Positions 44,951 through 58,360 of a stretch of 64,000 nt of DNA are shown piece by piece (within the stretch, counting starts at the first letter, position 1; each line of letters opens with the position of its first letter). The notes under the pieces were generated by a model. That model was not told where the DNA came from. It was given only the letters and a program-made list of their open reading frames with translations, and did not search any database. The DNA comes from Sipunculus nudus. Taxonomy: Eukaryota > Annelida > Sipuncula > Golfingiida > Sipunculidae. Location of the stretch: assembly GCA_026874595.1 (NCBI GenBank), contig CM049307.1, forward strand, positions 30,667,079 to 30,731,078, written 5' to 3'. Position numbers and translations under genes: made by a program.

Positions 44951-45997
44951 GCAGTTGTGAATGCACAGACAAGAACGACATGGGAGAGTCTCAAACCTGT
45001 AATTATAGTGGCCAAAGGGCTTGTTGTTGTATTCCTTTGATGGACAGTTTGGCCAAACTGTGTGGATTGATCCACTTTGATTAACTGTGGCTGGTTGGAT
45101 CCAGAGTTACAGTTTGGAAACTGATTGGCAAACTGATCACGGTCAGTGAACACAGATGTCTGTGATGTGTGCTTGGGCCGGGCACACATCAAAAGGCCCA
45201 GGCTGTGTTTGTTGTTGTAATTGGGACCATGCTGGAAGAGAAACTTGATTGTGTCTGTTTGTACAACCTTGCGTGGTTGGAAACAAGTTGGTGATCTTTC
45301 AACAAGCATGTTATTCTGCTTCTCCTAAGAGATTCAGACTGTACCATATTTCCTCAGGAGGCAAATAAAACCAGTAAAATAGAAAAAAAATTAAATATAA
45401 TATATACTGACTTTTAAGAACAAAACAATTTCTGATCATCAGTGACACCGCAAACAATAAATTAATTTCATATGGTTTGACAGGCTGCTGTTGAATCATG
45501 TACATTTGCTTAATAAATATTGTTCATCAGTGCGGTAAGCTTAATATGGCATAAGATGTTATTCTGGCAAATGTATATAATGATAATAGGTATAAGTACG
45601 GCCGTTATTTAGTAGCTGATGATTTAAACAGAGGAGTTAGATCAAGTTTCTGTTTTCATTATTATATATTCACGCACATTTCATTCTACTTTGATGATAT
45701 CTATGGAATTGAGACAGGGGATCATAGGTTATAAGCCACTCTTTGATAATGTTTTTACCCAGATTGACTGTGGTCAGAATCTAAATACTTATAAATACAG
45801 GGGGAATTTCATGATATTTTGTTTTTGAAATGCAGGGCGTGTCTCATTTTGATGTCACTGGTGTTTGTGTGCTTGTGCAATGGGTTCATATATTGTTTTG
45901 CAGAAGGTGAAAGCAGCGGTAGATTTGGATTAAGTAATGGCTCTGAGAAGAGCCGTTTTGACTGGCAACAGTCAGAGTGGACTTTGCTAGAAAACTG

Positions 45998-46324
45998 TCA
46001 GCCTTGGCTAAGCTGGCTGGCCTGGGCACAAGCAAACTTGTACATCATGTCCCTCATGTCTTTGACCATGACCGTCTCTTGTTTAAGGAAGGCTGGATTA
46101 CTGGGCCTGCTTGGTTTCACCCGTTGTCGGAGGAGCTGAGGTGAGCTGAGACCATCAGTATGAGGCTTCAGCAGTTCCTGGGAACTGGGAATTGTTGAAT
46201 CTGGAGAAGTCTGGGTCTTGAGCTTGAGGCTATATACTTGATGGTTAAGAGCAATGAGCTGGCAGCAAGTTCTGTAGAACTGCTCCTGTTGTTGCTTTGT
46301 TTTGCTTGAGAGAGTTGCCATCAT
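45998..46324 (-). CDS. Array copy 12 of the 108-aa protein gene
   Basis: Frame intact with T40S. TATATATA-type promoter, stem-loop at 45939. Confidence 0.58.
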   Translation of the reverse strand: MMATLSSKTKQQQEQFYRTCCQLIALNHQVYSLKLKTQTSPDSTIPSSQELLKPHTDGLSSPQLLRQRVKPSRPSNPAFLKQETVMVKDMRDMMYKFACAQASQLSQG

Positions 46325-47371
46325 GCAATTGTGAATGCACAGACAAGAATGACATGGGAGAGTCTCAAACCTGTATATATAGTGGCCAAAGGGCTTGTTG
46401 TTGTATTCCTTGGATGGACAGTTTGGCCAAACTGTGTGGATTGATCCACTTTGATTAACTGTGGCTGGTTGGATCCAGAGTTACAGTTTGGAAACTGATT
46501 GGCAAACTGGTCACGGTCAGTGAACACAGATGTCTGTGATGTGTGCTTGGGCCGGGCACACATCAAAAGGCCCAGGCTGTGTTTGTTGTTGTAATTGGGG
46601 CCATGCTGGAAGAGAAACTTGATTGTGTCTGTTTGTATAACCTTGCATGGTTGGAAACAAGTTGGTGATCTTTCAACAAGCATGTTATTCTGCTTCTCCT
46701 AAGAGATTCAGACTATACCATATTTCCTCAGGAGGCAAATCAAACCAGTAAAATAGACAAAAAATTAAATATAATATATACTGACTTTTAAGAACAAAAC
46801 AATTTCTGATCATCAGTGACACCGCAAACAATAAATTAATTTCATATGGTTTGACAGGCTGCTGTTGAATCATGTACATTTGCTTAATAAATATTGTTCA
46901 TCAGTGCGGTAAGCTTAATATGGCATAAGATGTTATTCTGGCAAATGTATATAATGATAATAGGTATAAGTACAGCCGTTATTTAGTAGCTGATGATTTA
47001 AACAGAGGAGTTAGATCAAGTTTCTGTTTTCATTATTATATATTCACGCACTTTTCATTCTACTTTGATGATATCTATGGAATTGAGACAGGGGATCATA
47101 GGTTATAAGCCACTCTTTGATAATGTTTTTACCCAGATTGACTGTGGTCAGAATCTAAATACTTATAAATACAGGGGGAATTTCATGATATTTTGTTTTT
47201 GAAATGCAGGGCGTGTCTCATTTTGATGTCACTGGTGTTTGTGTGCTTGTGCAATGGGTTCATATATTGTTTTGCAGAAGGTGAAAGCAGCGGTAGATTT
47301 GGATTAAGTAATGGCTCTGAGAAGAGCCGTTTTGACTGGCAACAGTCAGAGTGGACTTTGCTAGAAAACTG

Positions 47372-47698
47372 TCAGCCTTGGCTAAGCTGGCTGGCCTGGG
47401 CACAAGCAAACTTGTACATCATGTCCCTCATGTCTTTGACCATGACCGTCTCTTGTTTAAGGAAGGCTGGATTACTGGGCCTGCTTGGTTTCACCCGTTG
47501 TCGGAGGAGCTGAGGTGAGCTCAGACCATCAGTATGAGGCTTCAGCAGTTCCTGGGAACTGGGAATTGTTGAATCTGGAGTAGTCTGGGTCTTGAGCTTG
47601 AGGCTATATACTTGATGGTTAAGAGCAATGAGCTGGCAGCAAGTTCTGTAGAACTGCTCCTGTTGTTGCTTTGTTTTGCTTGAGAGAGTTGCCATCAT
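47372..47698 (-). CDS. Array copy 13 of the 108-aa protein gene (chimeric unit)
   Basis: Frame intact, with a synonymous change at Leu59. It combines a TATAATTA-type promoter with upstream variants otherwise found in TATATATA-type units, so it looks recombinant. Stem-loop at 47313. Confidence 0.58.
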   Translation of the reverse strand: MMATLSSKTKQQQEQFYRTCCQLIALNHQVYSLKLKTQTTPDSTIPSSQELLKPHTDGLSSPQLLRQRVKPSRPSNPAFLKQETVMVKDMRDMMYKFACAQASQLSQG

Positions 47699-48745
47699 GC
47701 AGTTGTGAATGCACAGACAAGAATGACATGGGAGAGTCTCAAACCTGTAATTATAGTGGCCAAAGGGCTTGTTGTTGTATTCCTTTGATGGACAGTTTGG
47801 CCAAACTGTGTGGATTGATCCACTTTGATTAACTGTGGCTGGTTGGATCCAGAGTTACAGTTTGGAAACTGATTGGCAAACTGGTCACGGTCAGTGAACA
47901 CAGATGTCTGTGATGTGTGCTTGGGCCGGGCACACATCAAAAGGCCCAGGCTGTGTTTGTTGTTGTAATTGGGGCCATGCTGGAAGAGAAACTTGATTGT
48001 GTCTGTTTGTATAACCTTGCATGGTTGGAAACAAGTTGGTGATCTTTCAACAAGCATGTTATTCTGCTTCTCCTAAGAGATTCAGACTATACCATATTTC
48101 CTCAGGAGGCAAATCAAACCAGTAAAATAGACAAAAAATTAAATATAATATATACTGACTTTTAAGAACAAAACAATTTCTGATCATCAGTGACACCGCA
48201 AACAATAAATTAATTTCATATGGTTTGACAGGCTGCTGTTGAATCATGTACATTTGCTTAATAAATATTGTTCATCAGTGCGGTAAGCTTAATATGGCAT
48301 AAGATGTTATTCTGGCAAATGTATATAATGATAATAGGTATAAGTACGGCCGTTATTTAGTAGCTGATGATTTAAACAGAGGAGTTAGATCAAGTTTCTG
48401 TTTTCATTATTATATATTCACGCACATTTCATTCTACTTTGATGATATCTATGGAATTGAGACAGGGGATCATAGGTTATAAGCCGCTCTTTGATAATGT
48501 TTTTACCCAGATTGACTGTGGTCAATATCTAAATACTTATAAATACAGGGGGAATTTCATGATATTTTGTTTTTGAAATGCAGGGCGTGTCTCATTTTGA
48601 TGTCACTGGTGTTTGTGTGCTTGTGCAATGGGTTCATATATTGTTTTGCAGAAGGTGAAAGCAGCGGTAGATTTGGATTAAGTAATGGCTCTGAGAAGAG
48701 CCGTTTTGACTGGCAACAGTCAGAGTGGACTTTGCTAGAAAACTG

Positions 48746-49072
48746 TCAGCCTTGGCTAAGCTGGCTGGCCTGGGCACAAGCAAACTTGTACATCATGTCC
48801 CTCATGTCTTTGACCATGACCGTCTCTTGTTTAAGGAAGGCTGGATTACTGGGCCTGCTTGGTTTCACCCGTTGTCGGAGGAGCTGAGGTGAGCTGAAAC
48901 CATCAGTATGAGGCTTCAGCAGTTCCTGGGAACTGGGAATTGTTGAATCTGGAGTAGTCTGGGTCTTGAGCTTGAGGCTATATACTTGATGGTTAAGAGC
49001 AATGAGCTGGCAGCAAGTTCTGTAGAACTGCTCCTGTTGTTGCTTTGTTTTGCTTGAGAGAGTTGCCATCAT
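48746..49072 (-). CDS. Array copy 14 of the 108-aa protein gene
   Basis: Frame intact, Phe59, TATAATTA-type promoter, stem-loop at 48687. The spacer upstream of it carries the 3-bp deletion that shortens this repeat to 1,371 bp. Confidence 0.58.
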   Translation of the reverse strand: MMATLSSKTKQQQEQFYRTCCQLIALNHQVYSLKLKTQTTPDSTIPSSQELLKPHTDGFSSPQLLRQRVKPSRPSNPAFLKQETVMVKDMRDMMYKFACAQASQLSQG

Positions 49073-50116
49073 GCAGTTGTGAATGCACAGACAAGAATGA
49101 CATGGGAGAGTCTCAAACCTGTAATTATAGTGGCCAAAGGGCTTGTTGTTGTATTCCTTTGATGGACAGTTTGGCCAAACTGTGTGGATTGATCCACTTT
49201 GATTAACTGTGGCTGGTTGGATCCAGAGTTACAGTTTGGAAACTGATTGGCAAACTGATCACGGTCAGTGAACACAGATGTCTGTGATGTGTGCTTGTGC
49301 CGGGCACACATCAAAAGGCCCAGGCTGTGTTTGTTGTTGTAATTGGGACCATGCTGGAAGAGAAACTTGATTGTGTCTGTTTGTGCAACCTTGCGTGGTT
49401 GGAAACAAGTTGGTGATCTTTCAACAAGCATGTTATTCTGCTTCTCCTAAGAGATTCAGACTGTACCATATTTCCTCAGGAGGCAAATAAAACCAGTAAA
49501 ATAGAAAAAAAATTAAATATAATATATACTGACTTTTAAGAACAAAACAATTTCTGATCATCAGTGACACCGCAAACAATAAATTAATTTCATATGGTTT
49601 GACAGGCTGCTGTTGAATCATGTACATTTGCTTAATAAATATTGTTCATCAGTGCGGTAAGCTTAATATGGCATAAGATGTTATTCTGGCAAATGTATAT
49701 AATGATAATAGGTATAAGTACGGCAGTTATTTAGTAGCTGATGATTTAAACAGAGGAGTTAGATCAAGTTTCTGTTTTCATTATTATATATTCACGCACT
49801 CATTCTACTTTGATGATATCTATGGAATTGAGACAGGGGATCATAGGTTATAAGCCACTCTTTGATAATGTTTTTACCCAGATTGACTGTGGTCAGAATC
49901 TAAATACTTATAAATACAGGGGGAATTTCATGATATTTTGTTTTTGAAATGCAGGGCGTGTCTCATTTTGATGTCACTGGTGTTTGTGTGCTTGTGCAAT
50001 GGGTTCATATATTGTTTTGCAGAAGGTGAAAGCAGCGGTAGATTTGGATTAAGTAATGGCTCTGAGAAGAGCCGTTTTGACTGGCAACAGTCAGAGTGGA
50101 CTTTGCTAGAAAACTG

Positions 50117-50443
50117 TCAGCCTTGGCTAAGCTGGCTGGCCTGGGCACAAGCAAACTTGTACATCATGTCCCTCATGTCTTTGACCATGACCGTCTCTTG
50201 TTTAAGGAAAGCTGGATTACTGGGCCTGCTTGGTTTCACCCGTTGTCGGAGGAGCTGAGGTGAGCTGAGACCATCAGTATGAGGCTTCAGCAGTTCCTGG
50301 GAACTGGGAATTGTTGAATCTGGAGTAGTCTGGGTCTTGAGCTTGAGGCTATATACTTGATGGTTAAGAGCAATGAGCTGGCAGCAAGTTCTGTAGAACT
50401 GCTCCTGTTGTTGCTTTGTTTTGCTTGAGAGAGTTGCCATCAT
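50117..50443 (-). CDS. Array copy 15 of the 108-aa protein gene
   Basis: Frame intact, Leu59, TATATATA-type promoter, stem-loop at 50058. Confidence 0.58.
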   Translation of the reverse strand: MMATLSSKTKQQQEQFYRTCCQLIALNHQVYSLKLKTQTTPDSTIPSSQELLKPHTDGLSSPQLLRQRVKPSRPSNPAFLKQETVMVKDMRDMMYKFACAQASQLSQG

Positions 50444-51490
50444 GCAATTGTGAATGCACAGACAAGAATGACATGGGAGAGTCTCAAACCTGTATATATA
50501 GTGGCCAAAGGGCTTGTTGTTGTATTCCTTGGATGGACAGTTTGGCCAAACTGTGTGGATTGATCCACTTTGATTAACTGTGGCTGGTTGGATCCAGAGT
50601 TACAGTTTGGAAACTGATTGGCAAACTGGTCACGGTCAGTGAACACAGATGTCTGTGATGTGTGCTTGGGCCGGGCACACATCAAAAGGCCCAGGCTGTG
50701 TTTGTTGTTGTAATTGGGGCCATGCTGGAAGAGAAACTTGATTGTGTCTGTTTGTATAACCTTGCATGGTTGGAAACAAGTTGGTGATCTTTCAACAAGC
50801 ATGTTATTCTGCTTCTCCTAAGAGATTCAGACTATACCATATTTCCTCAGGAGGCAAATCAAACCAGTAAAATAGACAAAAAATTAAATATAATATATAC
50901 TGACTTTTAAGAACAAAACAATTTCTGATCATCAGTGACACCGCAAACAATAAATTAATTTCATATGGTTTGACAGGCTGCTGTTGAATCATGTACATTT
51001 GCTTAATAAATATTGTTCATCAGTGCGGTAAGCTTAATATGGCATAAGATGTTATTCTGGCAAATGTATATAATGATAATAGGTATAAGTACGGCCGTTA
51101 TTTAGTAGCTGATGATTTAAACAGAGGAGTTAGATCAAGTTTCTGTTTTCATTATTATATATTCACGCACATTTCATTCTACTTTGATGATATCTATGGA
51201 ATTGAGACAGGGGATCATAGGTTATAAGCCGCTCTTTGATAATGTTTTTACCCAGATTGACTGTGGTCAGAATCTAAATACTTATAAATACAGGGGGAAT
51301 TTCATGATATTTTGTTTTTGAAATGCAGGGCGTGTCTCATTTTGATGACACTGGTGTTTGTGTGCTTGTGCAATGGGTTCATATATTGTTTTGCAGAAGG
51401 TGAAAGCAGCGGTAGATTTGGATTAAGTAATGGCTCTGAGAAGAGCCGTTTTGACTGGCAACAGTCAGAGTGGACTTTGCTAGAAAACTG

Positions 51491-51817
51491 TCAGCCTTGG
51501 CTAAGCTGGCTGGCCTGGGCACAAGCAAACTTGTACATCATGTCCCTCATGTCTTTGACCATGACCGTCTCTTGTTTAAGGAAGGCTGGATTACTGGGCC
51601 TGCTTGGTTTCACCCGTTGTCGGAGGAGCTGAGGTGAGCTGAGACCATCAGTATGAGGCTTCAGCAGTTCCTGGGAACTGGGAATTGTTGAATCTGGAGT
51701 AGTCTGGGTCTTGAGCTTGAGGCTATATACTTGATGGTTAAGAGCAATGAGCTGGCAGCAAGTTCTGTAGAACTGCTCCTGTTGTTGCTTTGTTTTGCTT
51801 GAGAGAGTTGCCATCAT
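51491..51817 (-). CDS. Array copy 16 of the 108-aa protein gene
   Basis: Frame intact, Leu59, TATATATA-type promoter, stem-loop at 51432. Shares the broken palindrome and adjacent variants with copy 10. Confidence 0.58.
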   Translation of the reverse strand: MMATLSSKTKQQQEQFYRTCCQLIALNHQVYSLKLKTQTTPDSTIPSSQELLKPHTDGLSSPQLLRQRVKPSRPSNPAFLKQETVMVKDMRDMMYKFACAQASQLSQG

Positions 51818-52864
51818 GCAGTTGTGAATGCACAGACAAGAATGACATGGGAGAGTCTCAAACCTGTATATATAGTGGCCAAAGGCCTTGTTGTTGTATT
51901 CCTTTGATGGACAGTTTTGCCAAACTGTGTGGATTGATCCACTTTGATTAACTGTGGCTGGTTGGATCCAGAGTTACAGTTTGGAAACTGATTGGCAAAC
52001 TGGTCACGGTCAGTGAACACAGATGTCTGTGATGTGTGCTTGGGCCGGGCACACATCAAAAGGCCCAGGCTGTGTTTGTTGTTGTAATTGGGGCCATGCT
52101 GGAAGAGAAACTTGATTGTGTCTGTTTGTATAACCTTGCATGGTTGGAAACAAGTTGGTGATCTTTCAACAAGCATGTTATTCTGCTTCTCCTAAGAGAT
52201 TCAGACTATACCATATTTCCTCAGGAGGCAAATCAAACCAGTAAAATAGACAAAAAATTAAATATAATATATACTGACTTTTAAGAACAAAACAATTTCT
52301 GATCATCAGTGACACCGCAAACAATAAATTAATTTCATATGGTTTGACAGGCTGCTGTTGAATCATGTACATTTGCTTAATAAATATTGTTCATCAGTGC
52401 GGTAAGCTTAATATGGCATAAGATGTTATTCTGGCAAATGTATATAATGATAATAGGTATAAGTACGGCCGTTATTTAGTAGCTGATGATTTAAACAGAG
52501 GAGTTAGATCAAGTTTCTGTTTTCATTATTATATATTCACGCACATTTCATTCTACTTTGATGATATCTATGGAATTGAGACAGGGGATCATAGGTTATA
52601 AGCCACTCTTTGATAATGATTTTACCCAGATTGACTGTGGTCAGAATCTAAATACTTATAAATACAGGGGGAATTTCATGATATTTTGTTTTTGAAATGC
52701 AGGGCGTGTCTCATTTTGATGTCACTGGTGTTTGTGTGCTTGTGCAATGGGTTCATATATTGTTTTGCAGAAGGTGAAAGCAGCGGTAGATTTGGATTAA
52801 GTAATGGCTCTGAGAAGAGCCGTTTTGACTGGCAACAGTCAGAGTGGACTTTGCTAGAAAACTG

Positions 52865-53191
52865 TCAGCCTTGGCTAAGCTGGCTGGCCTGGGCACAAGC
52901 AAACTTGTACATCATGTCCCTCATGTCTTTGACCATGACCGTCTCTTGTTTAAGGAAGGCTGGATTACTGGGCCTGCTTGGTTTCACCCGTTGTCAGAGG
53001 AGCTGAGGTGAGCTGAGACCATCAGTATGAGGCTTCAGCAGTTCCTGGGAACTGGGAATTGTTTAATCTGGAGTAGTCTGGGTCTTGAGCTTGAGGCTAT
53101 ATACTTGATGGTTAAGAGCAATGAGCTGGCAGCAAGTTCTGTAGAACTGCTCCTGTTGTTGCTTTGTTTTGCTTGAGAGAGTTGCCATCAT
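52865..53191 (-). pseudogene. Array copy 17 of the 108-aa protein gene, nonsense mutation
   Basis: Codon 43 is TAA instead of TCA (plus-strand 53063-53065), truncating the protein to 42 residues. The promoter and stem-loop (52806) are intact. This is the only copy in the window with a disrupted frame. Confidence 0.7.
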
Positions 53192-54238
53192 GCAGTTGTG
53201 AATGCACAGACAAGAATGACATGGGAGAGTCTCAAACCTGTATATATAGTGGCCAAAGGGCTTGTTGTTGTATTCCTTTGATGGACAGTTTGGCCAAACT
53301 GTGTGGATTGATCCACTTTGATTAACTGTGGCTGGTTGGATCCAGAGTTACAGTTTGGAAACTGATTGGCAAACTGGTCACGGTCAGTGAACACAGATGT
53401 CTGTGATGTGTGCCTGGGCCGGGCACACATCAAAAGGCCCAGGCTGTGTTTGTTGTTGTAATTGGGGCCATGCTGGAAGAGAAACTTGATTGTGTCTGTT
53501 TGTATAACCTTGCATGGTTGGAAACAAGTTGGTGATCTTTCAACAAGCATGTTATTCTGCTTCTCCTAAGAGATTCAGACTATACCATATTTCCTCAGGA
53601 GGCAAATCAAACCAGTAAAATAAACAAAAAATTAAATATAATATATACTGACTTTTAAGAACAAAACAATTTCTGATCATCAGTGACACCGCAAATAATA
53701 AATTAATTTCATATGGTTTGACAGGCTGCTGTTGAATCATGTACATTTGCTTAATAAATATTGTTCATCAGTGCGGTAAGCTTAATATGGCATAAGATGT
53801 TATTCTGGCAAATGTATATAATGATAATAGGTATAAGTACGGCCGTTATTTAGTAGCTGATGATTTAAACAGAGGAGTTGGATCAAGTTTCTGTTTTCAT
53901 TATTATATATTCACGCACATTTCATTCTACTTTGATGATATCTATGGAATTGAGACAGGGGATCATAGGTTATAAGCCACTCTTTGATAATGTTTTTACC
54001 CAGATTGACTGTGGTCAGAATCTAAATACTTATAAATACAGGGGGAATTTCATGATATTTTGTTTTTGAAATGCAGGGCGTGTCTCATTTTGATGTCACT
54101 GGTGTTTGTGTGCTTGTGCAATGGGTTCATATATTGATTTGCAGAAGGTGAAAGCAGCGGTAGATTTGGATTAAGTAATGGCTCTGAGAAGAGCCGTTTT
54201 GACTGGCAACAGTCAGAGTGGACTTTGCTAGAAAACTG

Positions 54239-54565
54239 TCAGCCTTGGCTAAGCTGGCTGGCCTGGGCACAAGCAAACTTGTACATCATGTCCCTCATGT
54301 CTTTGACCATGACCGTCTCTTGTTTAAGGAAGGCTGGATTACTGGGCCTGCTTGGTTTCACCCGTTGTCGGAGGAGCTGAGGTGAGCTGAGACCATCAGT
54401 ATGAGGCTTCAGCAGTTCCTGGGAACTGGGAATTGTTGAATCTGGAGTAGTCTGGGTCTTGAGCTTGAGGCTATATACTTGATGGTTAAGAGCAATGAGC
54501 TGGCAGCAAGTTCTGTAGAACTGCTCCTGTTGTTGCTTTGTTTTGCTTGAGAGAGTTGCCATCAT
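54239..54565 (-). CDS. Array copy 18 of the 108-aa protein gene
   Basis: Frame intact, Leu59, TATATATA-type promoter, stem-loop at 54180. Carries a TTGATTTGC variant (54136) shared only with copy 21, 4,122 bp away. Confidence 0.58.
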   Translation of the reverse strand: MMATLSSKTKQQQEQFYRTCCQLIALNHQVYSLKLKTQTTPDSTIPSSQELLKPHTDGLSSPQLLRQRVKPSRPSNPAFLKQETVMVKDMRDMMYKFACAQASQLSQG

Positions 54566-55612
54566 GCAGTTGTGAATGCACAGACAAGAATGACATGGGA
54601 GAGTCTCAAACCTGTATATATAGTGGCCAAAGGGCTTGTTGTTGTATTCCTTTGATGGACAGTTTGGCCAAACTGTGTGGATTGATCCACTTTGATTAAC
54701 TGTGGCTGGTTGGATCCAGAGTTACAGTTTGGAAACTGATTGGCAAACTGGTCACGGTCAGTGAACACAGATGTCTGTGATGTGTGCTTGGGCCGGGCAC
54801 ACATCAAAAGGCCCAGGCTGTGTTTGTTGTTGTAATTGGGGCCATGCTGGAAGAGAAACTTGATTGTGTCTGTTTGTATAACCTTGCATGGTTGGAAACA
54901 AGTTGGTGATCTTTCAACAAGCATGTTATTCTGCTTCTCCTAAGAGATTCAGACTATACCATATTTCCTCAGGAGGCAAATCAAACCAGTAAAATAAACA
55001 AAAAATTAAATATAATATATACTGACTTTTAAGAACAAAACAATTTCTGATCATCAGTGACACCGCAAACAATAAATTAATTTCATATGGTTTGACAGGC
55101 TGCTGTTGAATCATGTACATTTGCTTAATAAATATTGTTCATCAGTGCGGTAAGCTTTATATGGCATAAGATGTTATTCTGGCAAATGTATATAATGATA
55201 ATAGGTATAAGTACGGCCGTTATTTAGTAGCTGATGATTTAAACAGAGGAGTTAGATCAAGTTTCTGTTTTCATTATTATATATTCACGCACATTTCATT
55301 CTACTTTGATGATATCTATGGAATTGAGACAGGGGATCATAGGTTATAAGCCACTCTTTGATAATGTTTTTACCCAGATTGACTGTGGTCAGAATCTAAA
55401 TACTTATAAATACAGGGGGAATTTCATGATATTTTGTTTTAGAAATGCAGGGCGTGTCTCATTTTGATGTCACTGGTGTTTGTGTGCTTGTGCAATGGGT
55501 TCATATATTGTTTTGCAGAAGGTGAAAGCAGCGGTAGATTTGGATTAAGTAATGGCTCTGAGAAGAGCCGTTTTGACTGGCAACAGTCAGAGTGGACTTT
55601 GCTAGAAAACTG

Positions 55613-55939
55613 TCAGCCTTGGCTAAGCTGGCTGGCCTGGGCACAAGCAAACTTGTACATCATGTCCCTCATGTCTTTGACCATGACCGTCTCTTGTTTA
55701 AGAAAGGCTGGATTACTGGGCCTGCTTGGTTTCACCCGTTGTCGGAGGAGCTGAGGTGAGCTGAGACCATCAGTATGAGGCTTCAGCAGTTCCTGGGAAC
55801 TGGGAATTGTTGAATCTGGAGTAGTCTGGGTCTTGAGCTTGAGGCTATATACTTGATGGTTAAGAGCAATGAGCTGGCAGCAAGTTCTGTAGAACTGCTC
55901 CTGTTGTTGCTTTGTTTTGCTTGAGAGAGTTGCCATCAT
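55613..55939 (-). CDS. Array copy 19 of the 108-aa protein gene
   Basis: Frame intact with a synonymous Phe79 change. TATATATA-type promoter, stem-loop at 55554. Spacer variant TAAGCTTTAT is shared with a unit 4,122 bp to the right. Confidence 0.58.
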   Translation of the reverse strand: MMATLSSKTKQQQEQFYRTCCQLIALNHQVYSLKLKTQTTPDSTIPSSQELLKPHTDGLSSPQLLRQRVKPSRPSNPAFLKQETVMVKDMRDMMYKFACAQASQLSQG

Positions 55940-56986
55940 GCAGTTGTGAATGCACAGACAAGAATGACATGGGAGAGTCTCAAACCTGTATATATAGTGG
56001 CCAAAGGGCTTGTTGTTGTATTCCTTTGATGGACAGTTTGGCCAAACTGTGTGGATTGATCCACTTTGATTAACTGTGGCTGGTTGGATCCAGAGTTACA
56101 GTTTGGAAACTGATTGGCAAACTGGTCACGGTCAGTGAACACAGATGTCTGTGATGTGTGCTTGGGCCGGGCACACATCAAAAGGCCCAGGCTGTGTTTG
56201 TTGTTGTAATTGGGGCCATGCTGGAAGAGAAACTTGATTGTGTCTGTTTGTATAACCTTGCATGGTTGGAAACAAGTTGGTGATCTTTCAACAAGCATGT
56301 TATTCTGCTTCTCCTAAGAGATTCAGACTATACCATATTTCCTCAGGAGGCAAATCAAACCAGTAAAATAAACAAAAAATTAAATATAATATATACTGAC
56401 TTTTAAGAACAAAACAATTTCTGATCATCAGTGACACCGCAAACAATAAATTAATTTCATATGGTTTGACAGGCTGCTGTTGAATCATGTACATTTGCTT
56501 AATAAATATTGTTCATCAGTGCGGTAAGCTTAATATGGCATAAGATGTTATTCTGGCAAATGTATATAATGATAATAGGTATAAGTACGGCCGTTATTTA
56601 GTAGCTGATGACTTAAACAGAGGAGTTGGATCAAGTTTCTGTTTTCATTATTATATATTCACGCACATTTCATTCTACTTTGATGATATCTATGGAATTG
56701 AGACAGGGGATCATAGGTTATAAGCCACTCTTTGATAATGTTTTTACCCAGATTGACTGTGGTCAGAATCTAAATACTTATAAATACAGGGGGAATTTCA
56801 TGATATTTTGTTTTTGAAATGCAGGGCGTGTCTCATTTTGATGTCACTGGTGTTTGTGTGCTTGTGCAATGGGTTCATATATTGTTTTGCAGAAGGTGAA
56901 AGCAGCGGTAGATTTGGATTAAGTAATGGCTCTGAGAAGAGCCGTTTTGACTGGCAACAGTCAGAGTGGACTTTGCTAGAAAACTG

Positions 56987-57313
56987 TCAGCCTTGGCTAA
57001 GCTGGCTGGCCTGGGCACAAGCAAACTTGTACATCATGTCCCTCATGTCTTTGACCATGACCGTCTCTTGTTTAAGGAAGGCTGGATTACTGGGCCTGCT
57101 TGGTTTCACCCGTTGTCGGAGGAGCTGAGGTGAGCTGAGACCATCAGTATGAGGCTTCAGCAGTTCCTGGGAACTGGGAATTGTTGAATCTGGAGTAGTC
57201 TGGGTCTTGAGCTTGAGGCTATATACTTGATGGTTAAGAGCAATGAGCTGGCAGCAAGTTCTGTAGAACTGCTCCTGTTGTTGCTTTGTTTTGCTTGAGA
57301 GAGTTGCCATCAT
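56987..57313 (-). CDS. Array copy 20 of the 108-aa protein gene
   Basis: Frame intact, Leu59, TATATATA-type promoter, stem-loop at 56928. Spacer variant CTCAGTAGG is shared with copies 22 and 23. Confidence 0.58.
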   Translation of the reverse strand: MMATLSSKTKQQQEQFYRTCCQLIALNHQVYSLKLKTQTTPDSTIPSSQELLKPHTDGLSSPQLLRQRVKPSRPSNPAFLKQETVMVKDMRDMMYKFACAQASQLSQG

Positions 57314-58360
57314 GCAGTTGTGAATGCACAGACAAGAATGACATGGGAGAGTCTCAAACCTGTATATATAGTGGCCAAAGGGCTTGTTGTTGTATTCCTT
57401 TGATGGACAGTTTGGCCAAACTGTGTGGATTGATCCACTTTGATTAACTGTGGCTGGTTGGATCCAGAGTTACAGTTTGGAAACTGATTGGCAAACTGGT
57501 CACGGTCAGTGAACACAGATGTCTGTGATGTGTGCTTGGGCCGGGCACACATCAAAAGGCCCAGGCTGTGTTTGTTGTTGTAATTGGGGCCATGCTGGAA
57601 GAGAAACTTGATTGTGTCTGTTTGTATAACCTTGCATGGTTGGAAACAAGTTGGTGATCTTTCAACAAGCATGTTATTCTGCTTCTCCTAAGAGATTCAG
57701 ACTATACCATATTTCCTCAGTAGGCAAATCAAACCAGTAAATTAGACAAAAAATTAAATATAATATATACTGACTTTTAAGAACAAAACAATTTCTGATC
57801 ATCAGTGACACCGCAAACAATAAATTAATTTCATATGGTTTGACAGGCTGCTGTTGAATCATGTACATTTGCTTAATAAATATTGTTCATCAGTGCGGTA
57901 AGCTTAATATGGCCTAAGATGTTATTCTGGCAAATGTATATAATGATAATAGGTATAAGTACGGCCGTTATTTAGTAGCTGATGATTTAAACAGAGGAGT
58001 TAGATCAAGTTTCTGTTTTCATTATTATATATTCACGCACATTTCATTCTACTTTGATGATATCTATGGAATTGAGACAGGGGATCATAGGTTATAAGCC
58101 ACTCTTTGATAATGTTTTTACCCAGATTGACTGTGGTCAGAATCTAAATACTTATAAATACAGGGGGAATTTCATGATATTTTGTTTTTGAAATGCAGGG
58201 CGTGTCTCATTTTGATGTCACTGGTGTTTGTGTGCTTGTGCAATGGGTTCATATATTGATTTGCAGAAGGTGAAAGCAGCGGTAGATTTGGATTAAGTAA
58301 TGGCTCTGAGAAGAGCCGTTTTGACTGGCAACAGTCAGAGTGGACTTTGCTAGAAAACTG

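Noticed and set aside
53878-54069. Plus-strand 63-codon frame seen in two units
   Set aside because: It appears only because a spacer A-to-G change creates an alternative start. It is a repeat variant rather than a gene.
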